A program made the position numbers and the translations under genes. DNA of 34,517 bases from the NCBI GenBank assembly GCA_003164045.1, contig PLRU01000051.1:101517-136033 (forward strand), written 5' to 3'. The DNA is from Candidatus Lustribacter telmatis. Lineage in GTDB: Bacteria; Vulcanimicrobiota; Vulcanimicrobiia; Vulcanimicrobiales; Vulcanimicrobiaceae. Positions within the stretch are counted from its first letter, which is position 1; every line of letters starts with the position of its first letter. Below, piece after piece: positions 16,784-24,219 of the stretch. The notes under the pieces are model-generated. The model was not told the DNA's origin. It was given only the letters and a program-made list of their open reading frames with translations, and ran no database searches.

Positions 16784-17438
16784 TTTTCTTCTTGGCGGCC
16801 GGCTTCTTTGCCGCGGTCGCCTTTTTCTTCGCGGCCGGCTTCTTTTTTACGGCCGTGGCTTCGGGTTCTTCGGCGATCGCATCGACGGGTTCCGCAGCAC
16901 TCGTGTCGCCGGCGTGTTCGAGATCCGCTTCATGCACGTCGTCGTCTTCAACGTCGACGATATCGATCGTGACCTTGCCCTCGGCGCTGGCGCGAACGAT
17001 CGTGCGCAACGCTTGCGCGACGCGGCCGCCCTTACCGATGACTTTGCCGAAATCTTCCGGATTGACTTCGAGTTCGATGATCGGTCCGCGCGCGCCGTCA
17101 ACGACGGCCACGATGACGTCATCGGGTCTGGAAACGAGCCGCTTCGCGAGGAACGTCAGCAGTTCGACGGCGCGTGCTTGCGCGACGGCCGGATCGCCTG
17201 CGGGACGCGGGCCATGATCGCGGTCGCGATACGGCCGGCGTTCGCCGCCGCCGACGCGCGAATCGCTGCCGGCACCGCCCGGACGGCGCCGCGCGGGACG
17301 TTCGTCCTCGGGCTCGATATCGTCACTGAACGATTCGTTCGTGGCGATTTGGCGAGCACCGAGAGTCGACTTCCGTTCTTCTTCCGGCGCCGCTTCATCG
17401 TCGCCGAACAACCCGAATTCGTCGTCGAACGCGGACAC
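16740..17438 (-). CDS. khpA: KH-domain RNA-binding protein (KhpA-like) with long disordered N-terminus and Lys/Ala tail
   Basis: 232 residues, about three times the length of typical KhpA (~75-80). The KH domain is at ~86-163 with the GKGG loop at 135-138 (DFGKVIGKGGRVAQALRTIV). Before it lies an acidic, then Arg-rich, low-complexity stretch (PEEE; RRRPGG; RRPYRDRDH). After it come acidic residues and a tail of about 35 residues rich in KKK and AAKK, like histone H1. KhpA binds RNA with KhpB and is normally encoded between rpsP and rimM, as here. The tail may add nonspecific nucleic-acid contact. GTG start at 17438, 3 bases after rpsP ends. Confidence 0.85.
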   Translation of the reverse strand: MSAFDDEFGLFGDDEAAPEEERKSTLGARQIATNESFSDDIEPEDERPARRRPGGAGSDSRVGGGERRPYRDRDHGPRPAGDPAVAQARAVELLTFLAKRLVSRPDDVIVAVVDGARGPIIELEVNPEDFGKVIGKGGRVAQALRTIVRASAEGKVTIDIVDVEDDDVHEADLEHAGDTSAAEPVDAIAEEPEATAVKKKPAAKKKATAAKKPAAKKKSATAAAAPKRKKKS

Positions 17439-17441
17439 CGG

Positions 17442-17747
17442 CTACTCGGCTGCTTCGGCGGGAGCGGCGGCGGCCGGCACGGCCTTCTTCGGCGGAACGA
17501 AGCCGCGCGGCACGAGACCGAGTTCGGCGAACAAGCGCCGTACCGGGTCGGACGGCTGCGCGCCCTTAGCGAGCCAGGCCTTGACCTTCTCTTCGTTCAC
17601 GACGACCGTTTTCGGTTCCGTGCGCGGGTTGTAGTGTCCGAGAATCTCGATGAACGCGCCGTCGCGGGGCGACTTCGCGTCGCAGACGACGAATCGGTAT
17701 GTCGGCTGCTTTTTTGCGCCCATGCGGCGCAGGCGGATTTTGACCAT
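17442..17747 (-). CDS. rpsP: 30S ribosomal protein S16
   Basis: 101 residues beginning [20 protein letters not shown], the S16 signature, followed by [16 protein letters not shown] and [14 protein letters not shown]16 is an assembly protein of the 30S body. An Ala/Pro-rich C-terminal extension ([15 protein letters not shown]) is common in high-GC bacteria. It lies between ffh and the khpA-like gene, the standard order. Confidence 0.96.
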   Translation of the reverse strand: MVKIRLRRMGAKKQPTYRFVVCDAKSPRDGAFIEILGHYNPRTEPKTVVVNEEKVKAWLAKGAQPSDPVRRLFAELGLVPRGFVPPKKAVPAAAAPAEAAE

Positions 17748-17767
17748 GATGGGTTCTGTCTGTCTTT

Positions 17768-19090
17768 CTAGCGAGGAAGTGCCGGCATTCGGAACCGGCC
17801 CCGCTTCCCGCCACCCATTTGTTTCATGAGTTGGCGTGAAGCTTCGAATTGCTTCACCAAACGATTGACGTCGGAAACTTGCATGCCGCTACCAGCGGCG
17901 ATGCGTTTGCGGCGTGAACCGTTGAGGATATCCGGACGCGCGCGTTCGCGACGAGTCATCGAGCAGATAATCGCTTCGACGCGCTTGACGTCACCCTCGT
18001 CGATATCGACGTTGGGCATCGCCTTGGAGAGTCCGGGTATCATCTTCATGATGTCGTTCATCGACCCCATCTTGCGCACTTGGCGAATCTGGGCGAGAAA
18101 GTCATCGAGGGTGAAGTCGTTCTTGCGCAGTTTTTGCGCGAGATCTTTGGCTTGCTCTTCGGAGTAGACGCTTTGCGTTTTCTCGATGAGCGTGAGCACG
18201 TCGCCCATCCCGAGGATGCGCGAGGCTAGGCGGTCGGGATAAAATGGTTCGAGCGCGGCGAGCTTTTCGCCGACGCCGACAAACTTGATCGGCGCGCCCG
18301 TGATCTTGTGGATCGAGAGCGCCGCACCGCCGCGCGCATCGCCGTCCATCTTGGTGAGAATGATGCCCGTGATGCCCAGGCGATCGTTGAAGCCCTTGGC
18401 AACGCTGGTCGCTTCTTGGCCGGTCATCGCGTCGGCGACGAACAGGATCTCGATCGGTTTGACGGCCGCTTTGATCGCGGCCAGCTCGTCCATGAGCTTC
18501 TCGTCGATCTGCAAGCGGCCGGCGGTATCGATGATCACCGTCGGAATACCGAGGCGCCGCGCTTCAGCCACGCCGTCGCGCGCGATCTTCACCGGGTCGC
18601 CGGCGCCCTGATCGTACACCGGCAGATCGATCTGCTTGCCGAGCGTCTTGAGCTGATCGATCGCGGCGGGACGGTACACGTCGGCTGCAACGAGCAGCGT
18701 GCGGCGTCCCTGTTCTTTGAGGCGCAGCGCGAGTTTGCCCGCGTGGGTCGTCTTCCCCGAACCTTGCAAGCCGACGAGCATGTAGACCGTCGGCGGCGTA
18801 TCCGCGAACTGCAGGCGCGCTTCCGCGCCGCCGAGCAGATCGACGAGCTGGTCGTGAACGATCTTGATGACCGACTGACCCGGCGTGAGCGATTGCAACA
18901 CGTCGGCGCCGACGGCGCGCTCTTTGATCGCGTTGACGAAATCTTTGGCAACCGCGAGGTTGACGTCGGCTTCGAGCAACGCGATGCGCACTTCGCGCAA
19001 TACCTCAGCGACGTCCGTCTCGGAGAGACGGCCGCGATTCGACAACCGATCGAAAATAGCGCCTAAGCGCTCGCTGAGGGCTTCGAGCAT
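17768..19090 (-). CDS. ffh: Signal recognition particle protein Ffh
   Basis: 440 residues, the usual length. The N domain (1-~95, ALLEADVN) is followed by the SRP GTPase: P-loop GLQGSGKTT at 107-115, insertion-box region with [16 protein letters not shown] at 188-192, [10 protein letters not shown] at 246-255. The methionine-rich M domain holds [15 protein letters not shown] and the RNA-binding [10 protein letters not shown]. Ffh binds signal sequences and 4.5S RNA and delivers ribosomes to FtsY. It starts 3 bases after acpP ends, an unusual junction between the fatty-acid and ribosomal/SRP blocks. The 4.5S RNA gene was not seen in this window. Confidence 0.97.
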   Translation of the reverse strand: MLEALSERLGAIFDRLSNRGRLSETDVAEVLREVRIALLEADVNLAVAKDFVNAIKERAVGADVLQSLTPGQSVIKIVHDQLVDLLGGAEARLQFADTPPTVYMLVGLQGSGKTTHAGKLALRLKEQGRRTLLVAADVYRPAAIDQLKTLGKQIDLPVYDQGAGDPVKIARDGVAEARRLGIPTVIIDTAGRLQIDEKLMDELAAIKAAVKPIEILFVADAMTGQEATSVAKGFNDRLGITGIILTKMDGDARGGAALSIHKITGAPIKFVGVGEKLAALEPFYPDRLASRILGMGDVLTLIEKTQSVYSEEQAKDLAQKLRKNDFTLDDFLAQIRQVRKMGSMNDIMKMIPGLSKAMPNVDIDEGDVKRVEAIICSMTRRERARPDILNGSRRKRIAAGSGMQVSDVNRLVKQFEASRQLMKQMGGGKRGRFRMPALPR

Positions 19091-19093
19091 GCG

Positions 19094-19339
19094 TTACGCG
19101 CTAGCGGAACTCGCGTCGATTTTCGCAACGGCGTCGCCGACCGTTTTGATCTTCTCGGCTTCTTCGTCGGGAATGTCGATACCGAACTCGGTCTCGAATG
19201 CCATGACCAGTTCGACCTGATCGAGCGAGTCCGCGCCCAGATCTTCGGTGATCGACGCTTCGGTCGTGACTTCGTTCTCTTCGACGCCGAGCTGTTCGAC
19301 GATGATCTTTTTGACGCGGGCGAAAGTGTCGTCTGCCAT
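19094..19339 (-). CDS. acpP: Acyl carrier protein
   Basis: 81 residues with the phosphopantetheine attachment site Ser38 in [12 protein letters not shown]. The acidic helix II and [12 protein letters not shown]-terminus are typical. AGGAG lies just upstream of the ATG. AcpP carries acyl intermediates for the fabH, fabD and fabG products encoded upstream on the same transcript. A fabF gene, often next, is not present here. Confidence 0.97.
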   Translation of the reverse strand: MADDTFARVKKIIVEQLGVEENEVTTEASITEDLGADSLDQVELVMAFETEFGIDIPDEEAEKIKTVGDAVAKIDASSASA

Positions 19340-19365
19340 TGGACTCCTATTGTTTCCGGGGAAGA

Positions 19366-20112
19366 TTAGTGGGTGAGATAACCGCCATCGACCACGATGG
19401 TTTGACCGGTGACATAACGGGCGGCATCGGATGCAAGAAACGTGACGACGCCGGCGACATCGTCGGGAGTGCCCGGCCGGCCGAGCGCGATTCCGTCGAG
19501 AAAGCCCTTGCGCGCGGCATCGGGGAGTTCGGCGGTCATCGCGGTTTCGATCAGGCCCGGGGCCACGGCGTTCACCCGAACGTTCCGGGACCCTAGCTCC
19601 TTCGCCAACGACCGGGTTAAACCAAGTAATCCGGCTTTGGTCGCAGCGTAGACGCTTTGGCCGGGGTTGCCGGCGATCCCGACGATCGAGGAAATGAGCA
19701 CGATCGCGCCGCCGCGCTGCTTGAGCATCGGCTTTGCCACGGCGGCGCTCAGATAGAACGCGGACTTCAGGTTGACGTTGAGCAGGCGGTCGAGGTCGCT
19801 TGCTTTCAAGCGCAGGATCAGGCCGTCTTGCGACTGCCCGGCGTTGGCCACCGCCACGTCGATCCGGCCGAACTGGGCGAGCACGGCGGCCACGCCCGCA
19901 TCCACCGCGGCTTGATCGGCAACATCGACACTATGGCGGCTGACCTGCGCATCAGCGCCGGCTGCCGCGTGGACCGCTGCGGCCGTCGCTTCAAGCGCCG
20001 CCTCATCGCGGCCGAACAGCGCGACCGCATAGCCGTGCACGGCAAGGTCGACCGCAATGGCCCGGCCGATGCCGCGCGAGGCGCCGGTGATGAGGGCAAC
20101 GCGATCGGCCAT
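19366..20112 (-). CDS. fabG: 3-oxoacyl-ACP reductase FabG
   Basis: 248 residues, a short-chain dehydrogenase: NADP-binding GASRGIG at 10-16, NAGQSQDG at 90-97, Asn114, Ser141/142, and YAATK with Tyr155 and Lys159. The C-terminal [15 protein letters not shown] is the standard FabG end. It reduces 3-oxoacyl-ACP in the elongation cycle. The ATG overlaps the fabD stop by one base (TGATG), and acpP follows 26 bases downstream. Confidence 0.95.
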   Translation of the reverse strand: MADRVALITGASRGIGRAIAVDLAVHGYAVALFGRDEAALEATAAAVHAAAGADAQVSRHSVDVADQAAVDAGVAAVLAQFGRIDVAVANAGQSQDGLILRLKASDLDRLLNVNLKSAFYLSAAVAKPMLKQRGGAIVLISSIVGIAGNPGQSVYAATKAGLLGLTRSLAKELGSRNVRVNAVAPGLIETAMTAELPDAARKGFLDGIALGRPGTPDDVAGVVTFLASDAARYVTGQTIVVDGGYLTH

Positions 20113-21062
20113 CAGGAGATGCTCGCCGGCGCGAGCAGCGCGCGCAGTTTTTCCACGCCGGCAACATCGCCGACGTGCATCGCTTTGGGTGCGCCCTCGA
20201 CGCGCTTCATCATCGGCGCGAGCACGGGACTGGCGCCGAACTCGACGATCATATCGATGCCCACGGCAATCATCGCCAGCGCCGCGTCATGCCAGCGCAC
20301 TTCGTCGGTGACGGAGCGGATCAAGTTGGCCTTGATCTGCGCCACGCTGGTGTACGGCTTCGCGTCGACGTTTGAAATGACGCTGAAGTGCGGCATCGTT
20401 AACGGAGCGTCGGCGATATGTTTGGCGAACTCGATTTGCGCGGGTTCCATCAGCGCCGAATGCCACGCGCCGCTTACATTGAGCGGGATCACGCGCTTCG
20501 CGCCGGCTTCGAGCGCGAGTTCGCCGGCCACGCGTACGGCGTCTTCATCGCCGCTGATCACGACTTGACCGGGCTGGTTGAAGTTCGCGAGCTGGACGCG
20601 TCCGGCCCCGCGTTCGACCGCGGCTGCGACTGCCTTGCGCAACAGCGCATCGTCGAGGCCCAGCACGGCCGCCATCGCGCCGCGCGACAGCGCCGCCGCG
20701 CGGTTCATCGCAAGGCCGCGCTGGTTCACGAGCGCCAGCGCCGTTTCGAACTTCAGCGCACCGGCCATCGTAAGACTGCAGTATTCGGCAAACGAATGGG
20801 CGGCGCTCACGACCGGTGCGAGTGCGTCACCGACTGCGGCTGCAAGCGCCAGGTTCGTGACGAAGATCGCCGGCTGGCTATAACGCGTCTCGCGCAGCTT
20901 ATCTTCGTCGCCCTCGGCGCACAGCGCGAGGAGGTCGTAACCCAAGATCGATTTTGCTTCGCGATAGAGCACGGCGGCCGCCGGATAGGCGGCTGCGATG
21001 TCGACGCCCATGCCGCTGGTTTGCGAGCCCTGGCCCGGAAAAACGACGGCGATCCGCATCAT
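20112..21062 (-). CDS. fabD: Malonyl-CoA-ACP transacylase FabD
   Basis: 316 residues from ATG 21062, which overlaps the fabH stop (ATGA); the longer ORF start is inside fabH. It transfers malonyl from CoA to ACP. Seen: FPGQGSQ at 8-14, Ser90 nucleophile, Arg115 in NQRG, and His201 in GAWHSALM. The nucleophile elbow reads AHSFA (88-92) where the family has GHSLG; the catalytic Ser and His are kept. Elsewhere the protein is ordinary (ANFNQPGQVVISG). It is translated in a fabH-fabD-fabG-acpP block. Confidence 0.94.
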   Translation of the reverse strand: MMRIAVVFPGQGSQTSGMGVDIAAAYPAAAVLYREAKSILGYDLLALCAEGDEDKLRETRYSQPAIFVTNLALAAAVGDALAPVVSAAHSFAEYCSLTMAGALKFETALALVNQRGLAMNRAAALSRGAMAAVLGLDDALLRKAVAAAVERGAGRVQLANFNQPGQVVISGDEDAVRVAGELALEAGAKRVIPLNVSGAWHSALMEPAQIEFAKHIADAPLTMPHFSVISNVDAKPYTSVAQIKANLIRSVTDEVRWHDAALAMIAVGIDMIVEFGASPVLAPMMKRVEGAPKAMHVGDVAGVEKLRALLAPASIS

Positions 21063-22054
21063 CGCGCGCTCCAGCGCCAAGCGACCGCGCCCCACGATAA
21101 CCCGCCGCCGAAGCCGACGAATACGATGATGTCGCCGTCTTTGAGTTTCCCCGCGCCGAACGTTTCCGAGAGCGCGATCGGGATCGATGCGGAACTGGTG
21201 TTGCCGTAACGGTCGACGGTGATCACCACTTTGTCGCCGAGCATCTCGAGCTGTTTCGCGGCGGCGTCGATGATGCGGCGATTCGCTTGATGCGGAATGG
21301 CATACGCGATCTGATCGCGCGTCAAGCCGGCTTTCTTCAACGCCGCATCGGTCGCTTCGATCATCTTGGTGACGGCGAAGCGGAAGACTTCGCGGCCTTT
21401 CATGACCATTTTGTTTTGGCGTTCGTCGATGCCCGCGGAGGTCAGCGGCGTCACCGTGCCGCCGGCCGGAACGAGCAAGAGCGACGGATCGCTGCCGTCG
21501 CTGCCGAGTTCGGAGGCGAGAAAATCATTGCGTTCGGCGGCTTCGAGCACGACCGCTCCGGCGCCGTCGCCGAAGAGTACGGCCGTGCCGCGATCCGTGT
21601 AGTTGGTGATCGAGGAGAGCTTTTCGCTGCCGATGAGCAGCACGCGCTGGTAGACGCCGGACTGAATGAGGCTCGACGCAACGGTTAGACCGTAGATGAA
21701 ACCGCTGCACGCGATCTCGATGTCGAAGGCGGCCGTGCCCTTGATCCCGAGCTTCGCGGCGAGCACGCTCGCGGTAGCGGGAAAGATGTAATCGGGCGTA
21801 ACGGTTGCGACGATGACGCAGCCGATGCTCGAGGGTTCACACCCGGCGCGCTCGATGGCCATCTTCGCGGCGGCGAGACCCATGTCGCTGGTGGTCTCGT
21901 CATCGCGCGCGATATGCCGCTCGTGCATCCCGGTTCGCGAGACGATCCACTCATCCGTCGTATCGAGAATCTTCTCGAAGTCGGCGTTGGTCATGACGCG
22001 TTCCGGAACGTAATGCCCGACGCCCGCCATGCGGACGCCTTGCGTTAAGGGCAC
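21059..22054 (-). CDS. fabH: 3-oxoacyl-ACP synthase III FabH
   Basis: 331 residues from GTG 22054; ATG 22030 would remove the first strand residues and is less likely. The Cys-His-Asn triad is complete: Cys116 in IEIACSGF, His255 in IPHQANRR, Asn285 in YGNTSSAS. FabH condenses acetyl- or branched acyl-CoA with malonyl-ACP to start fatty acid synthesis. DTTDEWIVSRTGMHERHIA and FGDGAGAVVL fit the family. rpmF ends just upstream; plsX, commonly between rpmF and fabH, is missing. Confidence 0.96.
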   Translation of the reverse strand: MPLTQGVRMAGVGHYVPERVMTNADFEKILDTTDEWIVSRTGMHERHIARDDETTSDMGLAAAKMAIERAGCEPSSIGCVIVATVTPDYIFPATASVLAAKLGIKGTAAFDIEIACSGFIYGLTVASSLIQSGVYQRVLLIGSEKLSSITNYTDRGTAVLFGDGAGAVVLEAAERNDFLASELGSDGSDPSLLLVPAGGTVTPLTSAGIDERQNKMVMKGREVFRFAVTKMIEATDAALKKAGLTRDQIAYAIPHQANRRIIDAAAKQLEMLGDKVVITVDRYGNTSSASIPIALSETFGAGKLKDGDIIVFVGFGGGLSWGAVAWRWSAR

Positions 22055-22085
22055 GTTGGCCTACAAAGGCCTCCCCGAAGGGACA

Positions 22086-22298
22086 TTACTCGTGGTTGTG
22101 CCCGGCGTGGTCACGTTCGTCGCGGGGCGCGATGACCTGACGTCCGTCGTACGTTCCGCAGAAATCGCACACGAAATGCGGCTTCTTCGGCTGGTGGCAC
22201 TGCGAGCACTCAACAACCGTCACCGGATTGAGCTTCCAGTTTGCCGCCCGGCGGCTACGCGTCTTCGACCGCGGGGTTTTCCACTTGAGATTCGCCAT
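22086..22298 (-). CDS. rpmF: 50S ribosomal protein L32, zinc-type
   Basis: 70 residues. The N-terminus KWKTPRSKTRSRRAANWKL is diagnostic of L32. The zinc ribbon is intact with Cys31, Cys34, Cys44 and Cys47 (CSQC and CDFC). A short His/acidic tail (DERDHAGHNHE) follows. GGAAGG lies about 8 bases upstream of ATG 22298. It overlaps the DUF177 gene by 44 bases, the common arrangement for the rpmF-DUF177 pair. Confidence 0.95.
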   Translation of the reverse strand: MANLKWKTPRSKTRSRRAANWKLNPVTVVECSQCHQPKKPHFVCDFCGTYDGRQVIAPRDERDHAGHNHE

Positions 22299-22764
22299 GA
22301 TTGCCTTCCGTCGCCGGGCAGTCGCAATCGCCGCCCGGGTTTTTGCTCCGGCCGCAGGTCACGCATAACCCGCGGCATTCCTCGTTGCACACCAACCCGA
22401 AGGGAAGTGCACTCGTCACCACTTGCCGGACGAGATCGCCGACATCGAAATTCGTACCGTTCAGGACGTTGTTCTCGGCGAAGGGGTCGCTCGCCCCGTC
22501 GGGCGGATCGAACCGTTCGTCGACGACGACCCGGAGGGGGGTCGTCACGTCCTCAAGACAGCGGATGCATTCGCCCGTGACCGCTACCTCGACCAACCCG
22601 TTGATCTGTACCCCCCGATCGACGCGCTGCAAATCCAGCTCGGCGTGTGCCTTCTGGGGGAAGCAGAACGAAGAAAACGGGGGCACGTCGACGTGCTCAT
22701 CGAGCGACATCGGGCGCCCCGTAACCAGTAACGAACCGATGTCTACGACCACGTGAGAACCCAT
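22255..22764 (-). CDS. DUF177 (YceD-like) large-subunit rRNA processing/accumulation protein
   Basis: 169 residues from ATG 22764. This start is preferred because a good promoter sits at 22813-22841, ruling out the ORF start at 22875. The DUF177/YceD family is linked to 23S rRNA accumulation and is almost always next to rpmF, as here. Seen motifs: VVDIGSLLVTGRPMSLDEHV, GLVEVAVTGECIRCLEDV, and a Cys-rich C-terminal region, CNEECRGLCVTCG then CDC, that likely binds zinc. It is the first gene of the operon. Confidence 0.88.
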   Translation of the reverse strand: MGSHVVVDIGSLLVTGRPMSLDEHVDVPPFSSFCFPQKAHAELDLQRVDRGVQINGLVEVAVTGECIRCLEDVTTPLRVVVDERFDPPDGASDPFAENNVLNGTNFDVGDLVRQVVTSALPFGLVCNEECRGLCVTCGRSKNPGGDCDCPATEGNHGESQVENPAVEDA

Positions 22765-22812
22765 ACCATAGAACGAGGCTCCCCGCGAGGGAAGCCCCAT
22801 GCCAACCACGGT

Positions 22813-22841
22813 ATTGTAGACCCCCCTCCAACCCTTGTCAA
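22813..22841 (-). promoter_or_regulatory. Sigma-70-type promoter of the DUF177-rpmF-fab-ffh operon
   Basis: Minus strand TTGACA (22841-22836), 17 bases, TACAAT (22818-22813). The -35 is perfect and the -10 differs at one base. The start of DUF177 at 22764 leaves a leader of about 42 bases. The next gene on the other strand begins at 22869, so its own promoter must overlap this region. Confidence 0.8.
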
Positions 22842-22868
22842 ACGCTTCCATCCGCGTGATGGCCGGGC

Positions 22869-23516
22869 GTGACAAGCATCGGGACGGTCGCCTTCGGCCC
22901 CCAAATCACCGCCGCCGCGCAGCGCAATGGCCTAGATCCGACCCTGCTGGCGGCCGTGGCCGCTCAAGAGACGGGCGGTCCGGGGGCGAATTCGGGCGCG
23001 AATGTCGTCGGCGACGGGGGCCACGGGCACGGGGTCTTCCAAATCGACGACCGCTACCACGCCTTCGCCGCGACCCCGGCGGCGATGGATCCGGCCCAAA
23101 ACGCCGATTATGCGGCCGGGATGCTCTCCGGTCTTCTTCAGAAGTACGGCGGGGACGTCCATGCGGCGCTCTCCGCTTATAATGCCGGATCGCCGACCGC
23201 GACCGGGACGACGACGAATTGGGGCGGGGGCACGACCCTCGGCTATGCCGACTCGGTGATGGCCCACTATGCCCAACTCGGAGGCACGGCCAGAGACGCC
23301 GCGGTCCCTGAACTCGCGGATACGACCACCTCGGTGAACCAGCTCCAGAGCCTGGCCTCCGCGTCCTCGTCGTCCGCCGCGAACGCTGCCCCGGCCGTCT
23401 CGGCCATGCCGGCGCCCTCGCTGCCCACCACCCAGCAGCAAACCCAAGCACAGCAGAGCGCGGCCCAAGCGCCGCTCAAGCAAGATTTCTACGCCGACGG
23501 CGACGACGCCGAGTAA
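22869..23516 (+). CDS. Lytic transglycosylase-like (SLT domain) protein with Ser/Ala/Gln-rich tail
   Basis: 215 residues from GTG 22869. Residues ~8-130 form an SLT/lysozyme-like domain: Glu34 in AVAAQETGG is the candidate catalytic acid, followed by GHGHGVFQIDDRYH and HAALSAYNAGSP, the GLMQ and AYNAG-type motifs of the family. There is no signal peptide, so it is either exported by its own secretion route or acts in lysis. The C-terminal ~70 residues are low complexity (SASSSSAANAAPA; TTQQQTQAQQSAAQ). The next gene starts 12 bases downstream with a strong ribosome site, and the third gene overlaps that one. This is typical of specialised peptidoglycan hydrolases of secretion systems and phages. 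Confidence 0.78.
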   Translation: MTSIGTVAFGPQITAAAQRNGLDPTLLAAVAAQETGGPGANSGANVVGDGGHGHGVFQIDDRYHAFAATPAAMDPAQNADYAAGMLSGLLQKYGGDVHAALSAYNAGSPTATGTTTNWGGGTTLGYADSVMAHYAQLGGTARDAAVPELADTTTSVNQLQSLASASSSSAANAAPAVSAMPAPSLPTTQQQTQAQQSAAQAPLKQDFYADGDDAE

Positions 23517-23528
23517 CGGAGGAGCATC

Positions 23529-23900
23529 ATGGGATTCAATCCGCTCAGCATGGTCGTCGGCGCGGCGACCGGATTTCTCACCGGCGGTCCGGTCGGCGCC
23601 GCGATCGGCGGCGCGGCCGGTGCGCTCGGCGGCACCAACAACGCGACCTCCGTCGTCGGCAACCTCGGCAACACCGCCTCGAGCGGCTGGCAAAGCAGCA
23701 TCCTCGCGCTGCAAGATGCGCAAAACGAGCAGAACGCGATCTACAGCCTGCAGATCAATCAACAAGCCTCGCAATTCAACAACATGATGGATGAGAAATC
23801 CGAAATGATGCGCGAGAGCAACGCCTTACGCGACGTCGCGCTGGAACAGAAGAAAGCCGACACGCAAGTGATGAAGAAATTCATCGAGTCGATCATATGA
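23529..23900 (+). CDS. Small Gly-rich hydrophobic protein with C-terminal helix (123 aa)
   Basis: ATG 23529 is preceded by GGAGGAG. Residues 8-36 are Gly/Ala-rich and hydrophobic (VVGAATGFLTGGPVGAAIGG), a likely membrane-inserting or glycine-zipper hairpin. Residues ~55-123 are Gln/Asn/Glu-rich and helical. The last 40 residues align with the end of the next gene (MM...E..RE.NA.R...QKK...FI). No signal peptide and no Cys. Architecture resembles translocon, pore-forming or holin-like accessory proteins, but I do not recognise the family. It overlaps the next start by 4 bases (ATGA). Confidence 0.65.
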   Translation: MGFNPLSMVVGAATGFLTGGPVGAAIGGAAGALGGTNNATSVVGNLGNTASSGWQSSILALQDAQNEQNAIYSLQINQQASQFNNMMDEKSEMMRESNALRDVALEQKKADTQVMKKFIESII

Positions 23901-24202
23901 TCGCCCTCCAACCTGCCCCGCTTACGACACGCCCCGTCCGCACGCAAGTGTCGCAGTCGTCCTCCCCATCTGTCATCCCGAGCGTAGTCGAGGGACAGCC
24001 CCAATCGTCAACCCTCGAGGAAGCTCTCGCAAAAGTGAAAACGCCGGAAGACGACGAGCTTGCGAAACAGCAACAGGCCTTCGATCAGATGATGCAGCTC
24101 CGCACCGAACAAGCCCGCGAAGCAAACGCCATCCGCGAGTTCGGCATCGCCCAGCAGAAAAAAGAAAACGACTTCCTCAACGAGTTCATCCGCATGATCT
24201 AA
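23897..24202 (+). CDS. Small helical protein, paralogue of the preceding gene's C-terminus (101 aa)
   Basis: 101 residues from ATG 23897, overlapping the previous stop. Residues 1-45 are Ser/Pro/Gln-rich and look disordered; residues ~60-101 (QMMQLRTEQAREANAIREFG, then QQKKENDF) are helical and align with the C-terminus of the upstream protein: MM, E, RE, NA, R, QKK and FI coincide in register. Residues 25-33 (SVIPSVVEG) are the translation of a dispersed repeat inserted in frame. No signal peptide or membrane segment. It may be a soluble partner or chaperone of the upstream protein. Function unknown. Confidence 0.6.
   Translation: MIALQPAPLTTRPVRTQVSQSSSPSVIPSVVEGQPQSSTLEEALAKVKTPEDDELAKQQQAFDQMMQLRTEQAREANAIREFGIAQQKKENDFLNEFIRMI
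23971..23997. repeat. REP-like dispersed palindromic repeat inside a coding region
   Basis: The 27 bases from 23971 begin TGTCATCCCGAGCG and end TCGAGGGACA. They form an imperfect palindrome (TGTC...GACA and CCC...GGG) of the widespread 'TCATCC-GAGCG-AGTCGA' repeat that is often found many times per genome between genes. Here it is read in frame as SVIPSVVEG. No second copy is visible in the window, so its class rests on recognition. Confidence 0.6.
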
Positions 24203-24219
24203 GCCCGCGCGGCCGCCTT

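Noticed and set aside
22029..22580. Plus-strand ORF of 183 codons
   Set aside because: Opposite rpmF, fabH start and DUF177; their identity is certain, so this is a shadow.
24203..24219. Possible terminator between convergent genes
   Set aside because: The gap holds only GC-rich sequence and four T; no stable hairpin with a T-run.
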